The position numbers were made by a program, and so were the translations under genes. From JAFDVL01 sp964631865 (GTDB taxonomy: Bacteria; Acidobacteriota; Blastocatellia; RBC074): a stretch of 26,126 nt of DNA. Below are positions 7,112 to 14,798 of the stretch, in pieces. Positions within the stretch are counted from its first letter, which is position 1, and each line of letters opens with the position of its first letter. The stretch is from NCBI GenBank assembly GCA_964631865.1, contig CAZWAK010000107.1, forward strand, positions 1-26,126. The letters run 5' to 3'. The notes under the pieces are model-generated. The model did no database searches. It was given only the letters and a program-made list of their open reading frames with translations, and was not told the origin of the DNA.

Positions 7112-8719
7112 ATGACCGGAATGACAAATGAAGCTGAAATCACAAATAAAGTTGAGATTAGCCCTGAAGCTCCAGTAACTACCAATCGAACAGCGCAACT
7201 TATCAGCACGATAGCCTACTTATTGGCGATCATTGCCGCGATTGTTTTACGGTTCTACTTACTCGAAATTAAACCTTTACATCACGACGAAGGGGTCAAT
7301 TCGCACTTTCTCTTAAATCTGGATCGGGCGGGGAAATACGCTTACGACCCGACGAACTATCACGGGCCAACACTTTATTACTTTGCCTGGCTGGCATTGA
7401 AAACCTTTGGCGAAAGCGTTTTTGCCTTGCGTGTGTATCCGGCGATTTGTGGCGTGCTGACGGTGGCCTTGATGTGGGGCTTACGCAGAGGATTAGGCTT
7501 AGTTGGCCTGCCTGTCGCCGCCTGGAGCTTAGCTTTGTCGCCCGGATTAGTATATTACTCGCGCGACTTTATTCACGAGTCGTCGTTTGGGTTTTTTACA
7601 GTCGGAATTATCGTTTGTGCCTACAACTTCAGAGATAGTTATTTATGGTTTTTACCCGTCTTTGCTGGCTTGCTCTTTGCCACCAAAGAAACAGCCATTC
7701 ATACCATTGGTGTCTTAGTTGCAGCCGCGATTTGCGCGATGATTTGGTATGGGCTAAGGCGCATCTTTACTTCTGCTGAGGTAGAATTTCCATCCATCGG
7801 TCGGATGCGACAATTCGGTTTACCGGCGTGGCAGTATTTATTCTATTGCCTAATCGTCTTTTTGATTATTAACCTTGTGTTTTATTCGTCCTTCTTTACG
7901 AATTGGAAAGGGATCACAGACGCCTATCGTTCAGTTTTTATGTGGACAGGACGCGGCTTCAACGAGCATATTCACGATCATGTGTTTACTTATTACCTGG
8001 GGGTTTTAGTCAAGCTGGAGTTGCCGCTGGTTCTTATGGCTAGTTTCGGAATTGTAATTACTTTATGGCGCGGTACTAAGTTTGGTTTATTTCTGATGGC
8101 GTGGGTTTGTGGGATGGTTTGGGGATACTCAAGGATCCCTTATAAAACGCCCTGGTTGATGGTAAGTATGCTGATTGCTTTAGCGGTTTTCAGCGGATAT
8201 GTGGCGCAAGAAGTATTTTCGATGTTGCGCTTTCCTTCTCTTCAAGGGGTCTTTATCCTTTTGCTTTTAGCTGCTGCTGTGCCGACTACATTGATATGTT
8301 GGCAAGTAAATCGTTATAAACACGAAGATAATGAAAACAGGACAGGGTATTTTGCAGAATTTGGCAAAAAACGGAACCTTACTGCTTATACCGATACGCA
8401 ATATGGTTATGTGTATGCGCAGACGGATAAAGACTTAATGAACTTAGTCAAAGAGGTTGACCGGATTCAGCCCCGCACTATTTTTTATGCGACGGTAGAG
8501 TCTGAATATTGGCCGTTGCCTTGGTACTTTCGTAATTACCAGGTTACGGGCTATGATAACGACATCCCGGAAAACTTTGATGATGATGTACTAATTGCTT
8601 CTGACGATTTACGAGAAAAGGCGGAAACTCGATTACAAGGCCGGTATCGCTCGCAAGAGTATATTCTTAGACCCGGAGTAAACTTAATTCTTTTTATTAA
8701 AGAGCCGGGGGCGCGATGA
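7112..8719 (+). CDS. TIGR03663 family GT-C-like integral membrane protein
   Basis: About 535 residues with roughly ten transmembrane helices. The N-terminal outside loop carries the family motif PLHHDEGVNSHFLLN followed by YDPTNYHGPTLYYFAWLALK, as in TIGR03663 proteins (annotated in archaea as flippase-associated Agl23-like). Such GT-C proteins use a polyprenyl-linked sugar and an acidic residue in the first outside loop, here the Asp-Glu of HHDEG. A soluble C-terminal region (~110 residues) includes FYATVESEYWPLPWYFRNY. The start is uncertain: the frame opens at a TTG at 7082 and has ATG at 7112 and 7121, none with a strong ribosome site. Base composition is clearly lower in G+C than its neighbours, with many TTA codons. 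It overlaps the next gene by 4 bases. Confidence 0.85.
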   Translation: MTGMTNEAEITNKVEISPEAPVTTNRTAQLISTIAYLLAIIAAIVLRFYLLEIKPLHHDEGVNSHFLLNLDRAGKYAYDPTNYHGPTLYYFAWLALKTFGESVFALRVYPAICGVLTVALMWGLRRGLGLVGLPVAAWSLALSPGLVYYSRDFIHESSFGFFTVGIIVCAYNFRDSYLWFLPVFAGLLFATKETAIHTIGVLVAAAICAMIWYGLRRIFTSAEVEFPSIGRMRQFGLPAWQYLFYCLIVFLIINLVFYSSFFTNWKGITDAYRSVFMWTGRGFNEHIHDHVFTYYLGVLVKLELPLVLMASFGIVITLWRGTKFGLFLMAWVCGMVWGYSRIPYKTPWLMVSMLIALAVFSGYVAQEVFSMLRFPSLQGVFILLLLAAAVPTTLICWQVNRYKHEDNENRTGYFAEFGKKRNLTAYTDTQYGYVYAQTDKDLMNLVKEVDRIQPRTIFYATVESEYWPLPWYFRNYQVTGYDNDIPENFDDDVLIASDDLREKAETRLQGRYRSQEYILRPGVNLILFIKEPGAR

Positions 8720-9207
8720 AACTATTTACCATCGGACACGGCAATGCCGAAGTAGAGAAGTTCGTAACCTTATTGCGGCAGTACGAAATCGAACTGCTGG
8801 TAGATACTCGTTCGCAGCCCTACAGCCGTTTCAATCCGCAATTCAATCGCGAACTGCTCAAACAAACAGTCAGCGACGCCGGGATTGCGTATGTGTTTAT
8901 GGGCGACACGATTGGCGGACGTCCAAGCGGTGAAGAGTTTTACTTTCCGAGCGGCAAGGTGGATTACGATGTATTGGAGCAGGCGGAATTTTATCAAGCC
9001 GGGATTGCGCGCTTGCTGGATTTTGCTGCCGATTGTCGCGTGGCGTTTATGTGCAGCGAGATGGACTATCACCAGTGCCATCGCTACAACTTGATTACGC
9101 GCACGCTGGTCAATCGTGACATTGAAGTCACACATATCCTGCATTCGGGCGAAACCGTTGACTCGGTTGCGGCAGAATTTGAAGATGCGCAACCATCCTT
9201 GTTCTAA
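8716..9207 (+). CDS. DUF488 family protein, copy 1
   Basis: A 163-residue protein that starts inside the stop of the preceding gene (ATGA overlap), so it is translationally coupled. It opens with LFTIGHGNAEVEKFVTLL and has the DUF488 features LLVDTRSQPYSRFNPQFN, IGGRPSG and the C-terminal Cys/His motif FMCSEMDYHQCHR. DUF488 proteins are small and biochemically poorly characterised; the conserved Cys and Cys-His-Arg suggest catalysis or metal binding. They often occur in nucleic-acid-processing or stress gene neighbourhoods. A second, divergent DUF488 gene follows after five bases. Confidence 0.88.
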   Translation: MKLFTIGHGNAEVEKFVTLLRQYEIELLVDTRSQPYSRFNPQFNRELLKQTVSDAGIAYVFMGDTIGGRPSGEEFYFPSGKVDYDVLEQAEFYQAGIARLLDFAADCRVAFMCSEMDYHQCHRYNLITRTLVNRDIEVTHILHSGETVDSVAAEFEDAQPSLF

Positions 9208-9212
9208 AATCT

Positions 9213-9650
9213 ATGACGACTGTCTACACCATCGGATTTACCAAGAAAAGTTTGCAGCAATTTATCGAGACCTTGCGTGCGGCAGGCGTGCGCAAAGTGA
9301 TTGACGTGCGTTTGCGCAACACCTCGCAACTCGCCGGATGGAGCAAGCAGCCGGACTTCGCCTACCTGCTCGAAAGCGGCTTCGGCATTGGCTACGAACA
9401 TCATCCCGAATTTGCGCCGACGGACGAACTGCTCGATACATACAAAAAAGAGCGCGATTGGAACTGGTACGAAGAAGCGTTCAATCAATTGATTGCGAGT
9501 CGAAATTTGGAAGCCGAAGGCCGCGCGTTGTTGGCGGAAGACGGCAATTGTTTGTTATGCGCGGAGCCGACCGCTGACAAATGTCATCGCCGAATGACGG
9601 CGGAATATTTGCAGGCACTCGATTCGACCCTTCAAATCAAGCATCTGTGA
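9213..9650 (+). CDS. DUF488 family protein, copy 2 (divergent)
   Basis: A 145-residue protein five bases after the first DUF488 gene. It keeps the family opening (VYTIGFTKKSLQQFIETL), KVIDVRLRN and the C-terminal LLCAEPTADKCHRRMTAEYL. It lacks the IGGRPSG segment and instead has TYKKERDWNWYEEAFNQLI, so it is a different DUF488 subtype and not a recent copy. Two subtypes side by side suggests they act as a pair. The start at 9213 follows directly from the short spacing; no strong ribosome site is visible. Confidence 0.85.
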   Translation: MTTVYTIGFTKKSLQQFIETLRAAGVRKVIDVRLRNTSQLAGWSKQPDFAYLLESGFGIGYEHHPEFAPTDELLDTYKKERDWNWYEEAFNQLIASRNLEAEGRALLAEDGNCLLCAEPTADKCHRRMTAEYLQALDSTLQIKHL

Positions 9651-9673
9651 TTGACGTAAAAGAAGCAGCCGGT

Positions 9674-9781
9674 TTTTCATTTTCCATATTCCATATTCGA
9701 TTTTTCATTTGTCATCGGTTTACGGCTCGCCCGCCAACAATGGCAAATGAGAAATGAAAAATGAAGAATGGTAAATGAAAA
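9674..9781. repeat. Long intergenic inverted repeat of AAATGAAAAATG-like words
   Basis: Arms 9674-9715 and 9740-9781 pair at 33 of 42 positions by my count, around a 24-nt loop. Each arm is a low-complexity string of words such as TTTTCAT and CCATATT, or AAATGA and AAGAATGG. It fills most of the 164-base space between DUF488 copy 2 and the next gene. It is one of five such elements in the window, each with its own word. Function is unknown; it could act as a transcription end or mRNA-stabilising hairpin. Confidence 0.75.
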
Positions 9782-9786
9782 TAGGA

Positions 9787-9804
9787 GCCTCTTTGCGGAG
9801 AGGC
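9787..9804 (+). promoter_or_regulatory. Small hairpin over the ribosome-binding region of the 9815 gene
   Basis: GCCTCT (9787-9792) and AGAGGC (9799-9804) form a perfect 6-bp stem with a 6-nt loop. The 3' arm overlaps the only purine-rich stretch (GGAGAGG) upstream of the ATG at 9815. It could limit translation. Such a short stem may be chance. Confidence 0.3.
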
Positions 9805-9814
9805 AGGCAACCGT

Positions 9815-10525
9815 ATGGAGAAAGCCCTGACCATCCTGGCGGTGACGAAAATGCACGGCGGCGTTTGTACCGCTGGCATTGACGAACAAGGTCATTGGGT
9901 GCGTCCGGTGCGACAACTCAAAGCCACGACCTATGCGCATTCCGGGGCGAGCGATTATTGCCTGTTGCCGCTGGATTTCTTTCACGGCGGGCAATCGCAT
10001 CTGGTGAATTTGGGTGTGACGCAATTTTGGCTGAAGTCCTATCAACCCACACCGCCGCACGTTGAAGATTGGACGCTCGACGTCAATCACAAGCCGCAAC
10101 TGCTCCGTAAACTTTCCCTCGTCGAACAAACGGAATTTCTGGCTGCACACGCCGAAACGGATTTCGCGCCGCTGCTCAATCACGAGCGTTCACTGGGTTT
10201 ATTTCAAGCGTCGCAGTTTGCCTTTCACTTCAGTTGGAACGCGATGGGCGATGATGTGACGGTGCGCGCGAGTTGCACCGTCGGCGGGCACGAATTGCGC
10301 GACATCGGTTGTACGGATTTGCGGATGCGAGCCTTGGCGCGCAAGTGGCTCGCGCACAGCAAAGCTGCGACTTTGACGCAATTGGACTTTGCGCGGCATC
10401 TCAAACAGGCAACGTATTTGGCGATTGGTTTGTCGCGCTTGCATCAGGGTAAACATTGGCCGATTCTGGTTGGCGTGCATACGGTGCCGGAGTTGGAGGT
10501 GGAAGTGGATTATGCACGGCTGTAG
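9815..10525 (+). CDS. Probable dual-OB-type domain protein, function unknown
   Basis: A 236-residue soluble protein with no signal peptide. The N-terminus ALTILAVTKMHGGVCTAGID followed by GHWVRPVR matches the pattern I associate with the dual OB-containing (DuOB) family, where a short beta segment is followed by a WIRPV-like strand. Central and C-terminal strands include VRASCTVGGHELRDIGCTD and HWPILVGVHTVPELEVEVDY. OB folds usually bind nucleic acid or partner proteins. Its place between two DUF488 genes and a RecQ helicase on the same strand supports a nucleic-acid role, but that is inference. The family assignment rests on memory of motif shape and needs a profile search. Confidence 0.6.
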   Translation: MEKALTILAVTKMHGGVCTAGIDEQGHWVRPVRQLKATTYAHSGASDYCLLPLDFFHGGQSHLVNLGVTQFWLKSYQPTPPHVEDWTLDVNHKPQLLRKLSLVEQTEFLAAHAETDFAPLLNHERSLGLFQASQFAFHFSWNAMGDDVTVRASCTVGGHELRDIGCTDLRMRALARKWLAHSKAATLTQLDFARHLKQATYLAIGLSRLHQGKHWPILVGVHTVPELEVEVDYARL

Positions 10526-10544
10526 CAGTTTGAGGGAAGGCAGG

Positions 10545-10638
10545 GAGATTACGAAACAGACGAAAATAACGAAACAGACGAAATGAGAGGTTTGCTTTTT
10601 TCCGTGTGTTCCGTTTATTTCGTGTGTTTCGTAATCTC
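10545..10638. repeat. Long intergenic inverted repeat of GAAACAGACGAAA-like words
   Basis: Arms 10545-10583 and 10600-10638 (39 nt each, 16-nt loop) mirror each other with six mismatches by my count. Each arm is a tandem of short words (ACGAAACAGACGAAA in one, TTCGTGTGTTTCGT in the other). It spans almost the whole gap between the dual-OB-type gene and recQ, ending 14 bases before the recQ start. Confidence 0.8.
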
Positions 10639-10652
10639 TCTTGCTAACAAAA

Positions 10653-13202
10653 ATGACAATGAATTTGGAGCAGGCGTTACAACAGCATTTCGGCTTTCCG
10701 AGCTTTCGTCCGAATCAGCGCGAAGTGATTGAATTGTTGCTGGCGGGGCAGCCGACGCTGGCCGTGTTGCCGACAGGCTTGGGCAAATCGTTGTGTTATC
10801 AATTGACGGCGCAACTCTTGCCGGGCACGACGCTCGTTATCTCGCCGTTGATTGCGCTGATGCAGGATCAGGTCGAAGCCTTGCAACGACGCGGCTTCGA
10901 CAAGGTCACGTATTTGAGCAGCGCGCTCACGCCAGCGCAGGTCGGCGGACGGTTTGATGAGATGGAACGCGGCGGCTACAAGCTCGTCTACATCGCGCCG
11001 GAGCGGTGCGATTCGCCGCGTTTTCAGCGGTTCGTGCAAACGGCGGACATCTCGCTCGTCGTGATTGACGAAGCGCATTGCATCAGCCAATGGGGCCACG
11101 ACTTTCGCCCGCATTATCGCAATTTGCTGACAAGGCTGCCGGAACTCAAACGTGCTAATTTTTTAGCATTGACGGCGACCGCGACGCCCGACGTGCAGAA
11201 TGACATCGTCTCGGCGTTGGCGCTGCCGCACATCAAACGCATCATCGCGGATTTCAACCGTCCGAATTTGTACTTTGAATCCATCGCTGCCACGACGCGC
11301 GAAGAGAAAGAAGCGTGGTTGCTGAAGACGTTGACCGAACACGATCTCGGCGGCTCGACGATTGTCTATTGCAGCACGCGCAAGGAGGCGAATGCGGCAT
11401 TCGGCTTCCTGAAAGCGCGCGGGTTCAATGCCGAACTCTATCACGCGGGACTCAGCGCCGAAGCGCGCACCAACGCGCAGCGCCAATTCATCAATGACGA
11501 CGTGCCGATCATCGTGGCGACTGTCGCGTTCGGGATGGGCATTGACAAACCCGATGTGCGGCGCGTGATTCATTTCAATATTCCGGGCACGCTCGAAGGC
11601 TATTATCAAGAGGCCGGACGCGCGGGACGCGATGGCGCAGCGGCAGTCTGTTCGTTGCTGTATGCGCAGCCCGATCTGCGCACGCAGCGGTTTTTGATGG
11701 AGCAGGCGTCGCCGCATCCGCAAGTTGTCGAACGCTTGATGCAGGCGATCAAAGACGTACATCCGTTACCCGTTTCGGCGGGTGATTTAACGACAGCCAC
11801 GGCTGTGCCGGAACTCAGCGCAAATGCGGCGTTGCAGTTGTTGTACGAACAGAATTGGGTGGCGATGAGCAGCGACGGCAAGTACGTGTTGGCGCAGCCG
11901 GACGCGAAGCACTTCAAGCTGGATTTTCGCCCGCTGCACGAACGTCGCAATCATGCCGAAGAGCGGTTTCAAAAGATGATCGAGTACGCGGCGTCGGATG
12001 TGTGTCGGCGACAGCAGGTGTTGGGCTACTTCGGGCAACGCTTTGCTGCGCCGTGCGAGGCTTGTGATGTTTGCACGGCGGCGACGACGGCTGTCAACGC
12101 TGCACCGCAGTTGCGCGCGACGGCAGAATCGGATCGCGTCGCGCGCATTATTTTGCAGGCTGCCGATGATTTTGGCGGGCGCGTCGGACGTTCGTTGATT
12201 GCCGATGTGCTGGGCGGCAGCAAAGCCAAACGCATCACCGAACGCAATCTGGATCGCGCGCGTTGTTACGGCGCGTTGAGCTTGCACGCGAACGATCAGG
12301 TGCGCGATTGGATTGATGAATTAATTGTGCAAAAGCTGCTGCGCGTGACGGCGGAAGAGTATCCGCGTTTGTTGTTGACCGACGCGGGCATTCAGGCGTT
12401 TGGCGAGCCGGATTGGATTGCGCTGTCGGGCTTTGCGACGCCGAAAGAAAAGCATAAACCAGAGACGACGACTGCCGCTTCTATGCCAATGGGCAACGCG
12501 AGCATAGCGCCTGCGCTCAATGCCAAGCTGCGCGAATGGCGGCGACAAAAAGCGAGTGAAATCGCGATGCCGCCGTACATCGTGTTGCACAACACGGTGC
12601 TGGACGAAATCGCGGCGCGGCAACCCGTCACGCTCGACGAACTTCGCACCATCAAAGGCATCGGCGAAACGAAGATTGAAAGCTTCGGCGCGGAAATCAT
12701 CGCGCTTGTGCAAAGCGTGGTCGGGCCAGCGGAAGAAGTCGTTACATCGGTTGCTGCGTCGTCCTTCGATTGGCGGCTGCAAATTGAATTGTGGGAGCAG
12801 GGCGGCGCAGAACCGAATCGGTCGGCACTGCTTGCCGCGCTGCAAAATCACGCGGCGCTGGAACGCGGTGAGTTGATTGTGCTGTTGGGCGTGGTGAAAA
12901 CGTTGCGCTTGCGGGAGGCGGCGGAACTCTTGTTGCAGATGTTAGCGGAGACGACGGACGGCAATTTTCTGACGGCGCTGTGTCACGCCATCGGGGCGCT
13001 GCAACTTGTGTCAGCCGTGCCGTCGTTGCTGGCTTTACTCGATGACATGCGCCCTGGCATTCGGCGCGCAGCGGTGCGGGCATTGGGACAACTGCGGGCT
13101 GCCGAAGCGTTGCCGAAGTTGGAACGATTAGCGGAGATCGAATCTTCCGAATATGTGAAGCTGTCGTTGCGCGCCGCGTTGTTGCGAATCAGAGGCGAGT
13201 AA
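10653..13202 (+). CDS. recQ: RecQ-type ATP-dependent DNA helicase with C-terminal HEAT-like extension
   Basis: About 849 residues, longer than the usual ~600-700. Helicase motifs are complete: Walker A PTGLGKSLCYQ (~residues 42-52), DEAH box VIDEAHCISQWGHDFRP, ALTATATP, IVYCSTRK, and motif VI YYQEAGRAGRDG. The zinc-binding subdomain has four Cys (CRRQQVLGYF, then APCEACDVC). A winged-helix RQC region and an HRDC domain (YIVLHNTVLDEIA, then TIKGIGETKIESFG) follow. Beyond residue ~700 there is an extra region with alpha-helical HEAT/PBS-lyase-like repeats (VPSLLALLDDM, GIRRAAVRALGQL, ALPKLERLAEI). RecQ unwinds DNA 3' to 5' in recombination and repair. The ATG at 10653 is preferred over the TTG at 10641; ATG 10659 is also possible, and no ribosome site is clear. 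It ends 12 bases from the convergent PIN gene. Confidence 0.93.
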   Translation: MTMNLEQALQQHFGFPSFRPNQREVIELLLAGQPTLAVLPTGLGKSLCYQLTAQLLPGTTLVISPLIALMQDQVEALQRRGFDKVTYLSSALTPAQVGGRFDEMERGGYKLVYIAPERCDSPRFQRFVQTADISLVVIDEAHCISQWGHDFRPHYRNLLTRLPELKRANFLALTATATPDVQNDIVSALALPHIKRIIADFNRPNLYFESIAATTREEKEAWLLKTLTEHDLGGSTIVYCSTRKEANAAFGFLKARGFNAELYHAGLSAEARTNAQRQFINDDVPIIVATVAFGMGIDKPDVRRVIHFNIPGTLEGYYQEAGRAGRDGAAAVCSLLYAQPDLRTQRFLMEQASPHPQVVERLMQAIKDVHPLPVSAGDLTTATAVPELSANAALQLLYEQNWVAMSSDGKYVLAQPDAKHFKLDFRPLHERRNHAEERFQKMIEYAASDVCRRQQVLGYFGQRFAAPCEACDVCTAATTAVNAAPQLRATAESDRVARIILQAADDFGGRVGRSLIADVLGGSKAKRITERNLDRARCYGALSLHANDQVRDWIDELIVQKLLRVTAEEYPRLLLTDAGIQAFGEPDWIALSGFATPKEKHKPETTTAASMPMGNASIAPALNAKLREWRRQKASEIAMPPYIVLHNTVLDEIAARQPVTLDELRTIKGIGETKIESFGAEIIALVQSVVGPAEEVVTSVAASSFDWRLQIELWEQGGAEPNRSALLAALQNHAALERGELIVLLGVVKTLRLREAAELLLQMLAETTDGNFLTALCHAIGALQLVSAVPSLLALLDDMRPGIRRAAVRALGQLRAAEALPKLERLAEIESSEYVKLSLRAALLRIRGE

Positions 13203-13214
13203 TAGACGTTTTTA

Positions 13215-13664
13215 CTATGTCGTCATCGGGTCAACAACCGTCAAGCCAGCGGCTTTTGCGGCGACCAGCAGTTCACGATCTGACGTGACGAAAGTGAATT
13301 CGTCAGCGGGTTCGACAAAGTTTTCTTGGATGAAGAGCGCCACCGCCAAGTGGATTGAATCTGCGCCTCGTAAAGCGTATTGGCGCGTCACTTCGGCTGC
13401 TCTCAGAGCGATCTCGGCTGATATTTGAACCTGCAAAAAATTATCCCAGTGGTCATCCAATTCGCCCAATTTTTCTTCTAGTTGGGATTGGTCAAAGGCT
13501 CCTGTTTTTTGTTTTCTTGCTAATGTGGAACAAACTTCAATCCAACCAAGCGAAGAATAGAAGATAGGCGGCTGCTGCGAAAACAAGTCGGAAACCCATT
13601 GCGTTCCCGCTTCCGAGTGATAGTGCTTGACCCAAACACAAGCATCCAGGTAATAGAAATTCAT
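13215..13664 (-). CDS. PIN domain ribonuclease toxin (VapC-like)
   Basis: A 149-residue PIN protein. The acidic active-site set is present: Asp7 in YYLDACVWVK, Glu43 in WIEVCS, Asp102 in GADSIHLAVAL and Asp129 in FVTSDRELL. The PIN family cleaves RNA using metal ions held by these residues. Its start overlaps the stop of the upstream small gene by 4 bases, the usual arrangement of a toxin translated from an antitoxin-toxin operon. It converges on recQ with only 12 bases between stops. Confidence 0.9.
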   Translation of the reverse strand: MNFYYLDACVWVKHYHSEAGTQWVSDLFSQQPPIFYSSLGWIEVCSTLARKQKTGAFDQSQLEEKLGELDDHWDNFLQVQISAEIALRAAEVTRQYALRGADSIHLAVALFIQENFVEPADEFTFVTSDRELLVAAKAAGLTVVDPMTT

Positions 13665-13897
13665 CGGCGATCCTCAAGCAAGATGTCCGCCGCAGGCTTG
13701 CCCTCTGAGACGATAGGCGTGATGGGGCGAAAGGGCTTGATGCCGCCGGGTGGGACGCGCACTTCCGGATGGTTCTTAAAGCGGCGCAAAAACGCAGATT
13801 GTTGCTTGATCTGTTCAATCGCAGTCAGGGCAGCGGCAGCTTCTTCTTCGGTCAATGTATCAATCGTGTTGCGTAATGTTTCGATAGTTGAATTCAT
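13661..13897 (-). CDS. Putative antitoxin of the PIN toxin
   Basis: A 78-residue protein directly upstream of the PIN gene and overlapping it by 4 bases. A ribosome site GGAGG lies seven bases before the ATG. The first ~40 residues are predicted helical (TIETLRNTIDTLTEEEAAAAL), and the rest is Pro-rich (VRVPPGGIKPFRPITPI) and likely disordered until it wraps the toxin. No known DNA-binding family is recognisable. The antitoxin call rests on gene order, size and coupling. Confidence 0.7.
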   Translation of the reverse strand: MNSTIETLRNTIDTLTEEEAAAALTAIEQIKQQSAFLRRFKNHPEVRVPPGGIKPFRPITPIVSEGKPAADILLEDRR

Positions 13898-13975
13898 ACC
13901 ATACCTCCACCGCCAAGTTTACTACTGCCACTTCACTTTGCGAAACTTTTCCGTCACTCCAGAGCGAAGAACCGC

Positions 13976-14362
13976 CTAGTTGTTTGCCCAAACTCCCAGC
14001 ACCACCAGAAACACCACGCCCACCCCAGCCAACACGCCTAAAACGGTGTAGCCGGCGATTTTGCCCGCTTTGCCGCTGTCTTTGGCGGAGATTTTGTCTA
14101 CGTCGCTGTAACGAAGTTCGCGCGACGTCACCTTGTCTTTGTCTACGAGTTGCACCGTGAAGAGGTCGGTTTGAATGTCGGCCATGCGTCCTTCGAGTTT
14201 TTCGCCGGATTTGAGCTTGATGAACACGTTTTTGTTCGTGCCCCATTGGACGATCTTTTGTTTGAGCTTGGCTTCTTTTTCCAGTTGTTTGTTATTCGTT
14301 TGCGCGAAGCTCGGCACAACAAACAGCAGGCACAAAAGAAGAGACAAAGTTTGTTTGAGCAT
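13976..14362 (-). CDS. Exported Sm/SH3-like small protein, array member 1 (last in transcription order)
   Basis: 128 residues: signal peptide (SLLLCLLFVVPSFAQ), a charged helix, then the core KQKIVQWGTNKNVFIKLKSG, EKLEGRMADIQTDLFTVQLV, VTSRELRYSDVDKIS, and a C-terminal hydrophobic helix (GYTVLGVLAGVGVVFLVVLG). The core pattern of alternating strands with SG-x-K-x-x-GR between strands and an acidic D-V-D-K end resembles a Sm/LSm or SH3-like barrel. Of 62 core residues, 39 match the member at 14799-15182. AGGAAA just overlapping the upstream gene's stop serves as ribosome site; the intergenic gap is nine bases. The domain would sit outside the cytoplasmic membrane, tethered by the C-terminal helix. 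Function is unknown. Confidence 0.85.
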   Translation of the reverse strand: MLKQTLSLLLCLLFVVPSFAQTNNKQLEKEAKLKQKIVQWGTNKNVFIKLKSGEKLEGRMADIQTDLFTVQLVDKDKVTSRELRYSDVDKISAKDSGKAGKIAGYTVLGVLAGVGVVFLVVLGVWANN

Positions 14363-14371
14363 AAATTTTTC

Positions 14372-14770
14372 CTACCCTTCGCTGACCGCATAGATGGCGA
14401 ACAGCATCACGAACACCGCGCCGACGGCGGCCAGCACGCCTAACGCCGTGAAGCCTGCGGTTCGCCCGGCACTGCTTTTGGCTGAGACTTTGTTGAGGTC
14501 ACTGAAATTGATTTGATGCGACGTGACTTTGCCGTCTTTCGTGACGGATTGGACAGCGAAGAAATCGTTCTGAATTTCGGCGATGCGTCCGCTGATTTTT
14601 TCGCCGGAATTCAGCTTGACGCTAACTTGTTTGTTCGTGCCCCACTCCACGACACGCTTTTTGAACTCGGCTTGTTTTTCCGGGGAGGTTGTTCGGGTTT
14701 GGGCCAGCGCGTTGCTGACGCCTAGCGCAACGATTAGAACCCACGACATGACGACTGATAGTTTTGACAT
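14372..14770 (-). CDS. Exported Sm/SH3-like small protein, array member 2
   Basis: 132 residues from the ATG at 14770. The longer frame opening at 14809 is rejected because GAGGTGA sits just before the internal ATG and the signal peptide (VVMSWVLIVALGVSNALAQ) begins there. The core reads KKRVVEWGTNKQVSVKLNSG, EKISGRIAEIQNDFFAVQSV, VTSHQINFSDLNKVSAK. The C-terminal helix is AGFTALGVLAAVGAVFVMLF. Compared with its siblings, the loop between the third and fourth strands has one extra residue (TKDGK). It lies 28 bases downstream of member 3. Confidence 0.85.
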   Translation of the reverse strand: MSKLSVVMSWVLIVALGVSNALAQTRTTSPEKQAEFKKRVVEWGTNKQVSVKLNSGEKISGRIAEIQNDFFAVQSVTKDGKVTSHQINFSDLNKVSAKSSAGRTAGFTALGVLAAVGAVFVMLFAIYAVSEG

Positions 14771-14798
14771 ATTCACCTCGAAAAATAGGATGTTGGTT

